Source: DAOUAT01 sp964551735 (GTDB lineage: Bacteria; Chloroflexota; Anaerolineae; CG2-30-64-16). Taken from it: 64,000 bases of DNA. The position numbers were made by a program, and so were the translations under genes. Shown here piece by piece: positions 17,729-28,600 of this stretch; positions within the stretch are counted from its first letter, which is position 1, and the number at the start of each line of letters is the position of its first letter. Below the pieces are notes generated by a model. That model ran no database searches, was not told the DNA's origin, and saw only the letters and a program-made list of their open reading frames with translations. Where the stretch lies: assembly GCA_964551735.1 (NCBI GenBank), contig CAZKEF010000011.1:1-64000 (forward strand). The letters are read 5' to 3'.

Positions 17729-19297
17729 ATGAGCAAAGACCTGATTCTCGCCATTGACAACGGCACCCAGAGCGTACGCGCGCTGGTCTTCGACCTGCAG
17801 GGCAACCTGCTGGCCAAGAGCCGCATCCCCCTGAATCCCTGCCAGGTCCCACAGCCAGGCTGGGCCGAAAACGACCCGGATTACTATTGGGATGGATTGT
17901 GCCGCGCCTGCCAGCAGCTCTGGGGGCGGCCGCAAGCAGCCGACCTGCGCGAACGTATCGCCGGGGTCAGCCTGACCACGCAGCGCTCGACGGTGATCAA
18001 CGTGGACGAGGCCGGCCGGCCGCTGCGGCCGGCCATCGTCTGGCTGGACCAGCGGCGCACCGAGGGGCTGAAACGGATCGGCGGGTTATGGGGCCTGGCG
18101 TTCGCGTTGTCAGGCATGACGGAAACCGCCGCCTACCTCCAGGCCGAGGCGGAGGCCAACTGGATCCGCACGCACCAGCCCGAGATCTGGGCGCGCACAC
18201 ACAAGTACCTGCTGCTGTCGGGCTACCTGACCTACCGCCTGGCCGGCCGCTTCGTGGATTCAGCCGGCTGCCAGGTGGCCTACATTCCGTTTGACTACAA
18301 GAAGTTACGCTGGGCCGGCAAGCACGATTGGAAGTGGCAGGCCGTGCCCGTGGATCCCCACCTCCTGCCCGACCTGGCGCCGCCGGCTGGCCGGCTGGGC
18401 GAGATCACCGAGGCAGCGGCCGCGGCCACCGGCATCCCGGCCGGCCTCCCCCTCATCGCGGCCGCGGCCGACAAAGCGTGCGAGGTGATCGGCGCGGGCT
18501 GCCTGGATCCGCACATCGGCTGCCTGAGCTACGGCACGACCGCCACCATCAACACCACCCACCGCCGTTATGTCGAAGCGATCCCGCTGATCCCGCCTTA
18601 CCCGGCCGCGGCGCCGGGCGCCTACAGCCTGGAGATCCAGGTCTACCGCGGCTTCTGGATGGTGAGCTGGTTCATGGAGCAGTTCGGCCACCGGGAGCAG
18701 CAGGCGGCCGGCGAAACGGGGGTGGAACCGGAGGCGCTGCTGGACGAGTTGGTGTCGCAAGCGCCGCCGGGCGCGATGGGGCTGGTGCTGCAGCCCTACT
18801 GGTCCCCCGGCCTGAAGGAGCCCGGCCCCGAGGCTAAGGGCGCGATCATCGGCTTCGGAGACGTGCATACCCGCGCCCATGTTTACCGCGCGATCCTGGA
18901 AGGGCTGGCCTACGCGCTGCGCGAGGGCAAGGAACGCAGCGAAAGGCGATCGGGCATCGCAGTCACCGAGCTGCGAGTGGCCGGCGGCGGCTCGCAAAGC
19001 GACGCGGCCATGCAGCTCACCGCGGACATCTTCGGCCTGCCGGCCGCGCGGCCGCACATCTACGAGACGTCGGGCCTGGGCGCGGCGATCGACGCGGCCG
19101 TGGGCCTGGGACTGCACCCCGACTTCGCGACCGCCGTGCGGGAGATGACGCGCATCAGCCGCGTGTTCGAACCGAACCCAGCCAACCGCGCGCTCTATGA
19201 TGGTTTGTATGCGCGCGTCTACAAGAAGCTCTACCGCCATCTGCGGCCGCTGTACGCTGAGATCCGGGAGATCACGGGCTATCCGGCGCGCGTCTAG
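17729..19297 (+). CDS. FGGY-family carbohydrate kinase
   Basis: The 522-residue cytoplasmic kinase should phosphorylate a sugar or polyol with ATP. The N-terminal phosphate-1 motif is AIDNGTQSVRALVFD, followed by TTQRSTVINVDEAG and PAIVWLDQRR, the substrate region of FGGY kinases. The second actin-like half has GCLSYGTTATINTT and the family C-terminal signature VAGGGSQSDAAMQLTADIFG with an ETSGLGAAIDAA adenosine-binding stretch. Length matches the family (about 480-540). The exact substrate (xylulose, ribulose, glycerol or other) cannot be read. The ATG at 17729 is preferred because the earlier in-frame ATG (17681) lies in the loop of the leader hairpin, and AGAGG at 17720-17724 precedes 17729. 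No transport or isomerase genes are adjacent to suggest a pathway. Confidence 0.85.
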   Translation: MSKDLILAIDNGTQSVRALVFDLQGNLLAKSRIPLNPCQVPQPGWAENDPDYYWDGLCRACQQLWGRPQAADLRERIAGVSLTTQRSTVINVDEAGRPLRPAIVWLDQRRTEGLKRIGGLWGLAFALSGMTETAAYLQAEAEANWIRTHQPEIWARTHKYLLLSGYLTYRLAGRFVDSAGCQVAYIPFDYKKLRWAGKHDWKWQAVPVDPHLLPDLAPPAGRLGEITEAAAAATGIPAGLPLIAAAADKACEVIGAGCLDPHIGCLSYGTTATINTTHRRYVEAIPLIPPYPAAAPGAYSLEIQVYRGFWMVSWFMEQFGHREQQAAGETGVEPEALLDELVSQAPPGAMGLVLQPYWSPGLKEPGPEAKGAIIGFGDVHTRAHVYRAILEGLAYALREGKERSERRSGIAVTELRVAGGGSQSDAAMQLTADIFGLPAARPHIYETSGLGAAIDAAVGLGLHPDFATAVREMTRISRVFEPNPANRALYDGLYARVYKKLYRHLRPLYAEIREITGYPARV

Positions 19298-19400
19298 GAC
19301 CCCGCCACGCGCCGGTTTTGAGTTCGGCGGATGAAACCCGACCGGCCGAACGTGAGAAGGTTCTGCAGGCCCATGACCGAGCGGCTAAGGAGAAAGCACG

Positions 19401-20132
19401 ATGCTGTCTGAAGCCATGACCGCCGCCCAGCGCGCCTGGCTGCTCGGTCTGCTGATCGCCTGGGCGGCTTTGCTGTTCGGCGGGCTGCTCGCACCCGCCC
19501 GCCGCCCCGGCCGCGCGGGCAAAATGCCCGTGCAAACGCGCATCCTGTCCTCCGCCGCCCTGGCCGTGGCCGGTTGGAGCTGGGCCTGGTTCAGCCGGGA
19601 CACGGGAGCGGCAAGCTACGGGTGCTGGATCGCCACCGGGATGACCCTGGGCCTGCTGGGCGACGTTCTCATGGCGCGGCTGCTGCCGGTGCGGGAGCCC
19701 GTGCTGGCCGGCATGGCCGCGTTCGGACTGGGGCACGTGGCCTACATCGCGGCCGGCCTGGGTATCGGCCAGGCCGAGACCGGGACGCGCCTTAGCGCAT
19801 GGGGCGTGTGGCTGCTGATCGGCGGCGTGGGCTGGCGCCTGGTTGCGCTGCGGCAGCAGAAACCAACCCCGCTACACTGGGCGGCATTGCCCTATGCCCT
19901 GCTGTTGGCAAGCACGGCAGGCGTTGCGACGGGGTTGACGATTCAGGAGCTGGCCTTTCTCCCCTTCGCGCTGGGCGCCGCCCTGTTCCTGTTCAGCGAC
20001 CTGCTGATCGCGCTGGGGCTATTCGGCCAACGTCGTCCCCGCCGGATGGACGATCTGATCTGGCTGACCTACGGGCCGGGGCAAATGTTGATCGTGTACA
20101 GCGTCGCCGCAGCGTCCCGAATGGCGGGATAG
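19401..20132 (+). CDS. YhhN-family membrane protein (lysoplasmalogenase-like)
   Basis: The 243-residue protein is almost entirely hydrophobic, with about eight predicted membrane helices. It carries YhhN/TMEM86 landmarks: GLLGDVLMARLL in the first half, FGLGHVAYIAAGLG, and near the C-terminus FALGAALFLFSDLLIALG. Characterised members hydrolyse the vinyl-ether bond of lysoplasmalogens, but many bacterial members are untested, so the reaction here is a family inference. AAGGAG at 19387-19392 is well spaced from the ATG at 19401. A strong terminator follows, making this the last gene before the biosynthetic cluster. The 103-base gap to the kinase gene suggests it may share that transcript. Confidence 0.75.
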   Translation: MLSEAMTAAQRAWLLGLLIAWAALLFGGLLAPARRPGRAGKMPVQTRILSSAALAVAGWSWAWFSRDTGAASYGCWIATGMTLGLLGDVLMARLLPVREPVLAGMAAFGLGHVAYIAAGLGIGQAETGTRLSAWGVWLLIGGVGWRLVALRQQKPTPLHWAALPYALLLASTAGVATGLTIQELAFLPFALGAALFLFSDLLIALGLFGQRRPRRMDDLIWLTYGPGQMLIVYSVAAASRMAG

Positions 20133-20157
20133 GCGCACACCAAAAGATCCTCAAAAA

Positions 20158-20207
20158 ACGAGGCCCACCTGCCGTTACTTCGGCGGGCGGGCCTCGTCCC
20201 TATTTAT
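20158..20207 (+). terminator. Strong intrinsic terminator after the YhhN gene
   Basis: Arms 20158-20174 and 20181-20197 pair over 17 positions (15 Watson-Crick, one G-U, one mismatch) around the loop TTACTT. The stem is preceded by an A-run and followed by CCCTATTTATT. It insulates the biosynthetic cluster from upstream transcription. Confidence 0.8.
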
Positions 20208-20276
20208 TGGACAGCAACACACTATTCCTGCCGCAGCCGGCAGCCCAAATCGCAGAAAAAATGGAGAGGCCGAAGC

Positions 20277-20306
20277 TTGCATTTACCGGGTGAGATAAGT
20301 TATAAT
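20277..20306 (+). promoter_or_regulatory. Candidate main promoter of the lipopeptide cluster
   Basis: TTGCAT (20277-20282), an 18-base spacer and a perfect TATAAT (20301-20306) lie just after the terminator. No other strong promoter was noticed between the following closely spaced megasynthase genes, so it may drive the whole cluster. The leader would be about 130 bases. Confidence 0.5.
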
Positions 20307-20444
20307 GGAACTGCAAACAAGGCTCAACTATATATAAACGCAGAGAAGGCAAAAAGATACGGCTGATCTTGCAACAATCATCACGATTTCACCCTTCTCA
20401 CGGGTAAGACGGCCGTTGCCCGATAGCTCAGGAGATCACGAGCC

Positions 20445-22211
20445 ATGTCAGTAAACACGCCAAAGACTTTGGTATCCCTTTTGCAGGAACGCACAGCAGA
20501 GCGGCCGGATGCTATTGCCTACACCTTTCTGCTGGACGGCGATGAACAAGAGGCGCGCCTCACCTACGCCGCGCTACAGCGACGGGTGCAGGCGGTCGGC
20601 GCGCACCTGCAGGGGCTCGGCCTGGCGGGCGAGCGCGCGCTCCTGATCTACCAGCCAGGGCTGGACTACATCATCGGCTTCCTCGGCTGTCTCTACGCGG
20701 GGGTCACTGCGGTGCCCGCCTATCCGCCCGACCCGTTTCGCATGGAGCGCACCTTCCCGCGGTTCCTGGCCATCACCAACGACGCCCAGCCGGCCGCGCT
20801 GCTGTCCACCGGGGAGATCCTGGACCTGGCGGGGGATCTGTTCGATGAATACCAGGAACTGCGTACCTTGCATCGCGTCGCCACCGATGCCCTGCCGGAC
20901 GCCCTCGCGGCTTCCTGGCGCGATCCGGAGGCAACGGGGGACACCCTGGCTTTTCTCCAGTACACCTCCGGCTCAACCGCGGATCCCAAGGGGGTCATGG
21001 TAACGCACGCCAACCTGGTCCACAACTTGGGGCTCATCCACGAGGCCTTCGAGGTGAAACCGACCTCCACGGGCGTGATCTGGCTGCCGCCATACCACGA
21101 CATGGGGCTGATCGGCGGGATCCTCGAACCGCTGTACGCCGGGATTCATGTGGTGCTGCTGTCGCCGCTGGATTTTCTCCAACGGCCCTTCCGCTGGCTT
21201 TCAGCGGTGTCGCGTTACCAGGCAGATCTCAGCGGCGGCCCCAACTTCGCCTATGACCTGTGCGTGCGCAAGGTGACCGACGCGCAAAAGGCGGGCCTCG
21301 ACCTGAGCCGTTGGCGGGTCGCGTTCAACGGCGCCGAGCCGGTGCGCCAGGAGACCCTGGAACGCTTCGCCGAGGCCTTTGCACCCTGCGGCTTTCGGCG
21401 GGAAGCGGCCTATCCCTGCTACGGCCTGGCCGAAGGGACCCTGATCGCCAGCGGCGGCAAGGCGGGGAATCCGCCGGTGCACGTGACCGTCAGCGCCAGC
21501 GCGCTGGGCGCCGGCCGCGTCGTGCCGGCCGCGGGCGACGCCGCAGGCGACACGGTCACACTGGTGGGCTGCGGCGCCTCGCTGGGCGCGCAAGCGATCA
21601 CCATCGTCGATCCCGATACATTGGCCCCGTGCGCGCAGGATGCGTTGGGAGAGATCTGGGTAGCGGGACCTAGCGTGGCCCAAGGGTATTTCCAGCGGCC
21701 CGAGGAGACAGCAGCCACCTTCGGCGCGCACCTGCCGAACGATCCCAGGCCCTTCCTGCGCACCGGTGACCTCGGCTTCTTTCACGGCGGCGAGTTGTTC
21801 ATCGCCGGCCGCATCAAAGACCTGATCATCATCGATGGACTGAACCATTACCCGCAGGACATCGAGCATACCGTCGAGCGCGCCCACCCGGCGATCCGGC
21901 CCGGCTGCACCGCGGCGTTTTCGATCACCCTAAACGGCGAGGAGCGGGTCGTGGTGGTCACCGAGGTGGGCAAGGGCTACAAGCCACCGGCGGCGGACGC
22001 CCCAGCCGCCGAAGCACAACGGGACACATGGCTGGATCCAGCGGCCGTGCGGGCGGCCATCCGGCGCGCGGTTTCCGAGCACCACGACCTGCGCCTCCAC
22101 GACATCGTGCTGTTGCGGCCCGGCGCCGCGGCCAAGACTTCCAGCGGCAAGATCCAACGCCGCGCCACCCGCGCCAGCTACCTGGGCGGCACATTGGAGA
22201 TTTGGGGATAG
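20445..22211 (+). CDS. Fatty-acyl-AMP ligase (FAAL) starter enzyme
   Basis: The 588-residue ANL-superfamily enzyme should adenylate a fatty acid and hand it to a carrier protein instead of CoA. The adenylation motif YTSGSTADPKGVMVTH starts at Y173. FAAL-type features include PAYPPDPFRMERT, WLPPYHDMGLIGG, and SGGPNFAYDLCVRK in the region of the family-specific insertion that blocks CoA use. The C-terminal subdomain has RTGDLGFFHGGELFIAGRIKDLIIIDG. Family knowledge (cyanobacterial and mycobacterial FAALs) places such enzymes at the start of lipopeptide and lipid PKS lines. The free ACP gene follows after 8 bases, its likely acceptor. AGGAGA at 20430-20435 supports the start. Confidence 0.92.
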   Translation: MSVNTPKTLVSLLQERTAERPDAIAYTFLLDGDEQEARLTYAALQRRVQAVGAHLQGLGLAGERALLIYQPGLDYIIGFLGCLYAGVTAVPAYPPDPFRMERTFPRFLAITNDAQPAALLSTGEILDLAGDLFDEYQELRTLHRVATDALPDALAASWRDPEATGDTLAFLQYTSGSTADPKGVMVTHANLVHNLGLIHEAFEVKPTSTGVIWLPPYHDMGLIGGILEPLYAGIHVVLLSPLDFLQRPFRWLSAVSRYQADLSGGPNFAYDLCVRKVTDAQKAGLDLSRWRVAFNGAEPVRQETLERFAEAFAPCGFRREAAYPCYGLAEGTLIASGGKAGNPPVHVTVSASALGAGRVVPAAGDAAGDTVTLVGCGASLGAQAITIVDPDTLAPCAQDALGEIWVAGPSVAQGYFQRPEETAATFGAHLPNDPRPFLRTGDLGFFHGGELFIAGRIKDLIIIDGLNHYPQDIEHTVERAHPAIRPGCTAAFSITLNGEERVVVVTEVGKGYKPPAADAPAAEAQRDTWLDPAAVRAAIRRAVSEHHDLRLHDIVLLRPGAAAKTSSGKIQRRATRASYLGGTLEIWG

Positions 22212-22219
22212 GTGAGTGT

Positions 22220-22603
22220 ATGCAGACCCTTGATGATATCCGCTCCTGGTTGATGACACACATCGCTGAAATTGTGGGGATCGCGCCCGCAGAGGTTGAC
22301 CCGCGGGCCACGTTCGAAAGCTTCGGCCTGGCCTCGCGCGACGCGATCAGCCTGTCGGGCGACCTCGAAGATTGGCTGGGGCGACGACTGGCGCCCACCA
22401 TCCTGTATCAATACCCGACGATCGACGCGCTGGCCGGCTATCTGGCCGATGCACACGACGGCCACGCGGCCCAAGCCCACGCCGCGGCCCAGGCCGGGCC
22501 GGCGACAGCCCAGACGCCGCAAGCTCGCGCAGCCGAGCTGGCCGAACTCTCCGACGAAGAAGCGGAAGCCCTGCTACTTGAGAAACTGACGCAACTGGAC
22601 TAG
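22220..22603 (+). CDS. Stand-alone acyl carrier protein with docking tail
   Basis: The 127-residue protein is an ACP (about 1-80) with a flexible linker and a C-terminal helical motif LSDEEAEALLLEKL typical of C-terminal docking elements in PKS/NRPS lines. It should receive the fatty acyl-AMP product and pass it to the first ketosynthase. The attachment Ser is S39 in FGLASRDAI. The usual Asp before it (GLDS) is Ala here; the SGDLEDWLGRR helix that follows is as expected for FAAL partners. The ATG at 22220 starts the ACP fold (MQTLDDIRSWL) and lies 8 bases after the FAAL stop, so the two are probably co-translated. Confidence 0.88.
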   Translation: MQTLDDIRSWLMTHIAEIVGIAPAEVDPRATFESFGLASRDAISLSGDLEDWLGRRLAPTILYQYPTIDALAGYLADAHDGHAAQAHAAAQAGPATAQTPQARAAELAELSDEEAEALLLEKLTQLD

Positions 22604-22683
22604 ACTTGCGGGGCATCACAGCCACGTCGGGTGCTGGACGGCGTTTGCCGCAAAACAGCGCATAAGAGACAGAGGAACCTGGT

Positions 22684-25600
22684 ATGAGTGAACTCACGTC
22701 CGCGGCGGCCCAGGCCGGGGCGCCAACGCTTACGCCTTTGAAGCGCGCGCTGCTGGCGATCGAAACATTGCAGGCCCGGCTTGGCGCGCTGGAGAATCGC
22801 ACGGCAGAGCCCATCGCGATCGTGGGCATGGCCTGCCGCTTCCCCGGCGCCGACAACCCCGCCGAGTTCTGGCAGTTGTTACGGGACGGTGTAGACGCCA
22901 TCACCGAGGTTCCACCCAGCCGTTTCGATGTGGACGCGGTGTACGACCCCGCGCCGGAGGCGCCCGGTAAGATGTACACCCGCTGGGGCGGCTTCCTGCG
23001 CGATATCGCCGGCTTCGATCCGCACTTCTTCGGGATCTCCCCGCGCGAGGCCGCCAATATGGACCCGCAGCAGCGGCTGTTGCTGGAGGTCACCTGGGAA
23101 GCGCTGGAAGCGGCCGGACAGCGGCCCGGCGACCTGGCCGGCAGCCGCACCGGGGTGTTCGTCGGCATCAGCAACAGCGACTACATGTCGCTGGCCATGG
23201 CGGGCGGCGATCCCACCGGGGGCATCAACCCCTACAGCGGGACGGGCACAGCGTTCAGCGTGGCAGCCGGCCGGATCGCCTACACGTTGGGGCTGCAAGG
23301 GCCGTGCGTGGCCCTGGACACCGCCTGCTCTTCATCGCTGGTGGCGGTCCACCTGGCCAGCCAGAGCCTGCGCGCGGGCGAATGCGATCTGGCGGTGGCG
23401 GGCGGGGTCAACGCCATCCTGTCGCCCGAAGGCACCATCTACTTCTCGAAGCTCAACGTGATGGCCCACGACGGCCGCTGCAAGACCTTCGACGCCGCGG
23501 CCGACGGCTACGTCCGCTCCGAAGGGTGTGGGGTGGTGGCGCTCAAGCGCTTGACCGATGCGCAGCGGGACGGCGACCCCATCCTGGCCGTGATTCGCGG
23601 CACCGCCATCAACCAGGACGGCCGCAGCAACGGCCTGACTGCACCCAACGGCCTGGCGCAGCAGGAAGTGATCCGCGCGGCCCTAGCCGCAGCCAATGTC
23701 ACGCCCGACCAGATTGACCTCGTCGAGACCCACGGCACCGGCACAGAGCTCGGCGACCCGATCGAGGTGAACGCGCTGGCCGCCGTGCTGAGCGCAGGCA
23801 GGGCCGCCGACCGGCCCTTCAGCCTGGGCGCGGTCAAGAGCAACATCGGCCATGCGGAGGCCGCGGCGGGCGTCGCCGGGCTGCTGAAGGTTGTGCTGGC
23901 ATTGCAACACAAGGAGATCCCTCCCAACCTGCACCTGCGCCGGCCAAATCCGTTGATCGGCTGGGAGCAGATACCGGCACACGTCCCAACCGAGCTCACG
24001 CCCTGGCCGGCAAATGGCCGCCCGCGCCTGGCCGGGCTCAGTTCCTTCGGGTTCAGCGGCACCAACGCGCACGTGATCGTCGAAGAGGCGCCGGAGGCCG
24101 GCCAGCAGCCGCCGGCCGAGGCGACACGCGCGGCTCATCTGTTGCCGCTGTCCGCGCGCAGCCCGGAAGCGCTGCAAGCCCTGGCCGGCCAATACGCGGC
24201 ATTCCTGAACGGCCTGCCTGAGCGCGGCGACGGCCCCGCGCTGGCGGATGTGTGCTTTACCGCGGGCCAACGCCGCAGCCACCACGATTTCCGCGTGGCG
24301 GTGACCGGTCGCGACCCGCGCGACCTGGCCGAGCAGTTACACGCTTACCAACAGGGCGAAACGCGGCCAACGCTGATTGCCGGCCGTGCATTGGCCGGCC
24401 AACGGCATAAGGTGGCCTTCGTCTTCCCCGGGCAAGGGGGGCAATGGCTGGGCATGGCGCGCGGCCTGATGCGCGCGGAGCCGGTATTCCGCCAGGCCAT
24501 CGAGGCGTGCGACCAGGCGATCCGGCGTTATGCGGACTGGTCCGTGCTGGAACAACTGACCAGCGACGGCCCGGACAGCCGCCTCGAAGCCGAGATTGAT
24601 GTGATCCAGCCGGCGCTGTTCGCGGTGCAGGTGGCGCTGGCAGCGCTGTGGCGCGCCTGGGGCGTCGAGCCTGCCGCCGTGGTGGGTCACAGCATGGGCG
24701 AAGTCGCGGCCGCGCACGTCGCCGGCGCGCTGAGCCTGGACGACGCCGCGCGCGTGATCTGCCGGCGCAGCCAGCGCATGCGCCGCGTCAGCGGGCAGGG
24801 CGCAATGGCGGTGGTAGGGCTCTCGCTGGAGGACGCGGAGAAGGCCCTGCACGGTTACGAAGGCCGCCTGTCCACCGCGGTCAGCAACGGCCCGCGCACC
24901 ACGGTCATCTCCGGCGACCCGGCCGCGCTGGATGCGGTGCTGGAAACGCTGACCGCCCGCGATATCTTCTGCCGCAAAGTCAAGGTGGATGTCGCCTCGC
25001 ACAGCCCGCAGATGGACCCATTGCGCGGGGAGCTGGCGGCCGAGCTGGCAGACCTGGCCCCACGGGCCGGCGCCGTGCCCATGCTCTCCACCGTCACCGC
25101 CGCGATCACTGACGGACACGACCTGGACGCCGGCTACTGGGGTCGCAACCTGCGCCAGCCGGTGCGCTTCTGGGGGGCAGTGCAGGCGCTGGCCGGCAGC
25201 GGGCACAACATCTTCATTGAAATCAACCCGCACCCCATCCTGCTCACGGCAATCAAGGAGGGCCTGGGAAGCATCGGCCGGGAGGGCGTCACCCTGCCCT
25301 CGATGCGCCGCCAAGAGGATGAGCCCGGCGTGATGCTGACTTCGTTGGGCGCGCTGTTCTGCCTCGGCTACCCGATCGCCTGGCCACGCGTCCAACCTGA
25401 CGGCGGCCGGGTTGTCGAACTGCCGGCCTACCCCTGGCAGCAAGAGCGGTTCTGGTTGGCGCTTGACGAGGGGCAGCAGAAGGGTGCGCGCCACCGCAAG
25501 GCTGCGCCCGGACACCCGCTGCTCGACCTGCATCTGACCTCGGCCGCCAGCCAGGAACGGCTTTGGGAGACGGAGCTCGACCTGAGCGCTCCGTGGCTCA

Positions 25601-28600
25601 GCTACCTGGCCGATCACCGGGTGCAGGACGCCGTCATGCTGCCGGCGGCCGCCTACCTGGACCTGGGGCTGGCCGCGGCCCGCGAGGCCTTCGGGGATGC
25701 GTCCCTCCGCCTGGAAGACTTCACCTTCAAGCAGGCGCTCTTCTTGCCGGCCGAGGGCCCACAGAAGATCCAGATCGCCATCACGCCGCAGGGCGCGGAC
25801 ACGGCAGCGTTCCAGGTGTTCAGCCTGCAGGCACCGGCCGGCCCCACGGAAGTGGCAACCTGGCGCTTGCACGCTGGCGGCACGGTGCGGACTGGCGCAA
25901 GCGACATCAAGGGCGGGGCCGGGGAGCTGGCCGAGATCCGGGCGCGCTGCGACCAGGCCGTGACCGCGGCCGAACACTACCGGGTCATGGACCAGAGCAA
26001 GCTGCAGTACGGCCCGGCATTCCAGGGCGTGGCGCAGACCTGGCGCCGCGAGGGTGAAGCCCTGGGCAAGCTGCGCCTGACGCCGGCCGCGGCCGGCGCG
26101 GCCCGCGGCTACACCATCCATCCCGCGCTGCTGGACGCCGGGCTGCAGGTCATGGCTTCCGCCCTGCCGCAGGCCGCGGGCGATGCGCAGGCAGGTGAGA
26201 CGTGGGTGCCCGTCGGCGTCGGGCAGTTCAGCCTGGCCGGTGGGGACGGCAGGGCAGCCGTGTGGAGCCACGCCGTCTTCCGGGCCGGCCAAGAGGGCGC
26301 GGGCGCCACCTTGACCGGCGACGTGACCTTGTTGGACGACGGCGGCCAGGTGGTGGGCCAGATCCAGGGGTTGCGCCTGCAACGGCTGGGGCCGGCCAAG
26401 AGCGCCAATCTGGATGATTGGTTCTTCCGCATCGCGTGGGAGCCGGAAGCGCTGGCCGCGGGCCAGCCCACCCTCCCGGCAACCGGCGCGTGGATCATCC
26501 TGGACGATGGCGCGGGCCTCGGCCAGGCGCTGTGCGCGCGGCTGGCGGCCGCCGGCCCGCAGCACCGCTGCATCATGGTGGCGCACGGCCCAACGTATGC
26601 CGTCCTCGGCCGCGACACATTTCAGCTCGACCCGGCCCAGCTCGAACACTTCCAGCGGCTGCTGCGCGACGCCCTGGCGCCCGGCGAGCCATGCCTCGGC
26701 GTCGTGGACCTCTGGCCGGCGGCCGCACCAGGCGAGCCGGCCGAACTGACCCCAGACGCGCTCGAGGCTGACCAGATGCTCGGCGTCGGCAGCGCGCTGC
26801 ACCTGGCGCAGGCGTTGATGGCCGCAGGCGGCAGCGCGCCCCCGCGCCTATGGCTGGTGACGCGCGGGCTCAATGCGATCGAACCCGGCGAAACGCCGAC
26901 CCTGCGCCACGCGCCGCTGGCCGGCCTGGCGCGCACCATCCACAATGAGCTGAGTGACTTGCGGCCGACAGTGATCGACCTGGCAGCGGCCGGGGACCCG
27001 GCGGCCGAAGCGAACGCCCTGGCGCAAGAACTGCGGGCCAACAGCAGCGAAACCGAGGTGGCGCTGCGAGGCGGCGCGCGCTACGCCGCCCGCCTGGTGC
27101 GCAGCCCATTGCCTGCCGCCGCCACGCAACCCAGGCTGCGGCCGTTCGAACCGGAGACCGACAGCAATTATCGGCTCGAGATCGGCGCGTCGGGCGTGTT
27201 GGACAACCTGGCGCTGCGGGCTTGCGCGCGCGTGGCACCCGGGCCCGGCCAGATCGAGGTGCGGGTGGAAGCCGCGGGCCTCAACTTCCTGGACGTCCTC
27301 ACCGCGCTGGGCCTGCGGCCCGACCTGCCGCCCGGCCCGGTGGTGCTCGGCGCTGAGTTCGCCGGCACGGTAATGGCTGTGGGTGCGGACGTCACCCACC
27401 TCCGCCCCGGCGATGCGGTGATGGGCCTGGCCCCCGCCAGTCTGGGCGGATACACCACCACCCTGGCCCAGTTAGTCATCCCCAAGCCCGCGGGGCTGAG
27501 CTGGCACGAGGCCGCGACGATCCCGATCGTCTTCATGACCGCGCACTATGCGCTCAACTGGCTCGCCCGGCTGCGCCGCGGGGAACGCGTCTTGATCCAC
27601 GGCGGGACCGGCGGCGTCGGGTTGGCCGCCATCCAGCTTGCCCAGGCGACCGGCGCCGAGATCTTCGCGACGGCCGGCAGCGCGGAAAAACGGGACTACC
27701 TGCGCCAGTTGGGCGTGCACCACGTCATGGACTCGCGCTCGCTGGCCTTCGCCGACGAGGTCCTGGCCCTGTCGGGCGGCGCGGGCGTGGATGTGGTGCT
27801 GAACTCGCTGGCCGGCGAAGCCATCGCCAAAGGGCTGGCCATCCTGCGGCCCTACGGCCGCTTCCTGGAGATCGGCAAGCGCGACATCTATGGCAACACC
27901 CAGGTGGGGTTGTGGCCGTTCCGCAACAACCTGGCCTATTTCGCCGTGGACCTGGCCCGGATGGCGGTGGAACGGCCGGAGGCGATCCAGGAGATGCTGC
28001 ACGAGCTGGCCGCGCGCCTCGAACGGGGCGAGCTGCGGCCGCTGCCGCAGACCGTGTTCCCCCTCACCGAGGCGATCGGCGCCTTCCGCCACATGGCGCA
28101 GAGCAAGCACATCGGCAAGATCGTGCTGGCGCGGGTCCCCGATGCGGATGTCTGGGTCGAGTCGCCCGAGGGGCTGGCGATCCGGCCCAACGCGACCTAC
28201 CTGATCACCGGCGGCCTGGGTGGGCTGGGCCTTACGCTGGCGCAATGGCTGGTCGACCAGGGCGCCCGCCACCTGGCGCTGCTCGGCATCACCGAACCCT
28301 CGGCCGAAGCACAGCAGACCCTGGAGGCGCTGCAAGCCAGGGGCGCCGAGGTGCGCGTCCTGATGGCCGATGTCGCGCAGGCAGCGCAGGTGGACCAAGT
28401 GCTGGCGGACATCGGCGCGACCATGCCGCCGCTGCGCGGTCTCTTCCACCTGGCCGGCCTTCTTGACGACGCCATCTTGGTGCAGCAGGACATGGCCCGC
28501 TTCGCCCCGGTGATGGCGCCGAAGGTTTCCGGCACATGGAACTTGCACCGGGGCGTGACACAGGCCGGCGCTGCGCTGGACTTCTTCGTGATGTTCTCCT

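Larger units (their letters stand above)
20133..20444. other. Intergenic region between YhhN gene and PKS/NRPS cluster
   Basis: This 312-base gap is much AT-richer than the genes around it. It holds a strong terminator (20158-20207), a candidate promoter (20277-20306), a second TATATATAAA tract near 20330, and the ribosome-binding AGGAGA (20430-20435) of the first cluster gene. No ORF with coding character is seen. The roughly 130-base leader could hold regulation, but no known riboswitch fold was recognised. Confidence 0.6.

Noticed and set aside
20445..22211. First cluster gene as an ordinary acyl-CoA ligase
   Set aside because: The FAAL-type SGGPNFAYDLCVRK region and the adjacent free ACP indicate transfer to a carrier protein rather than CoA.
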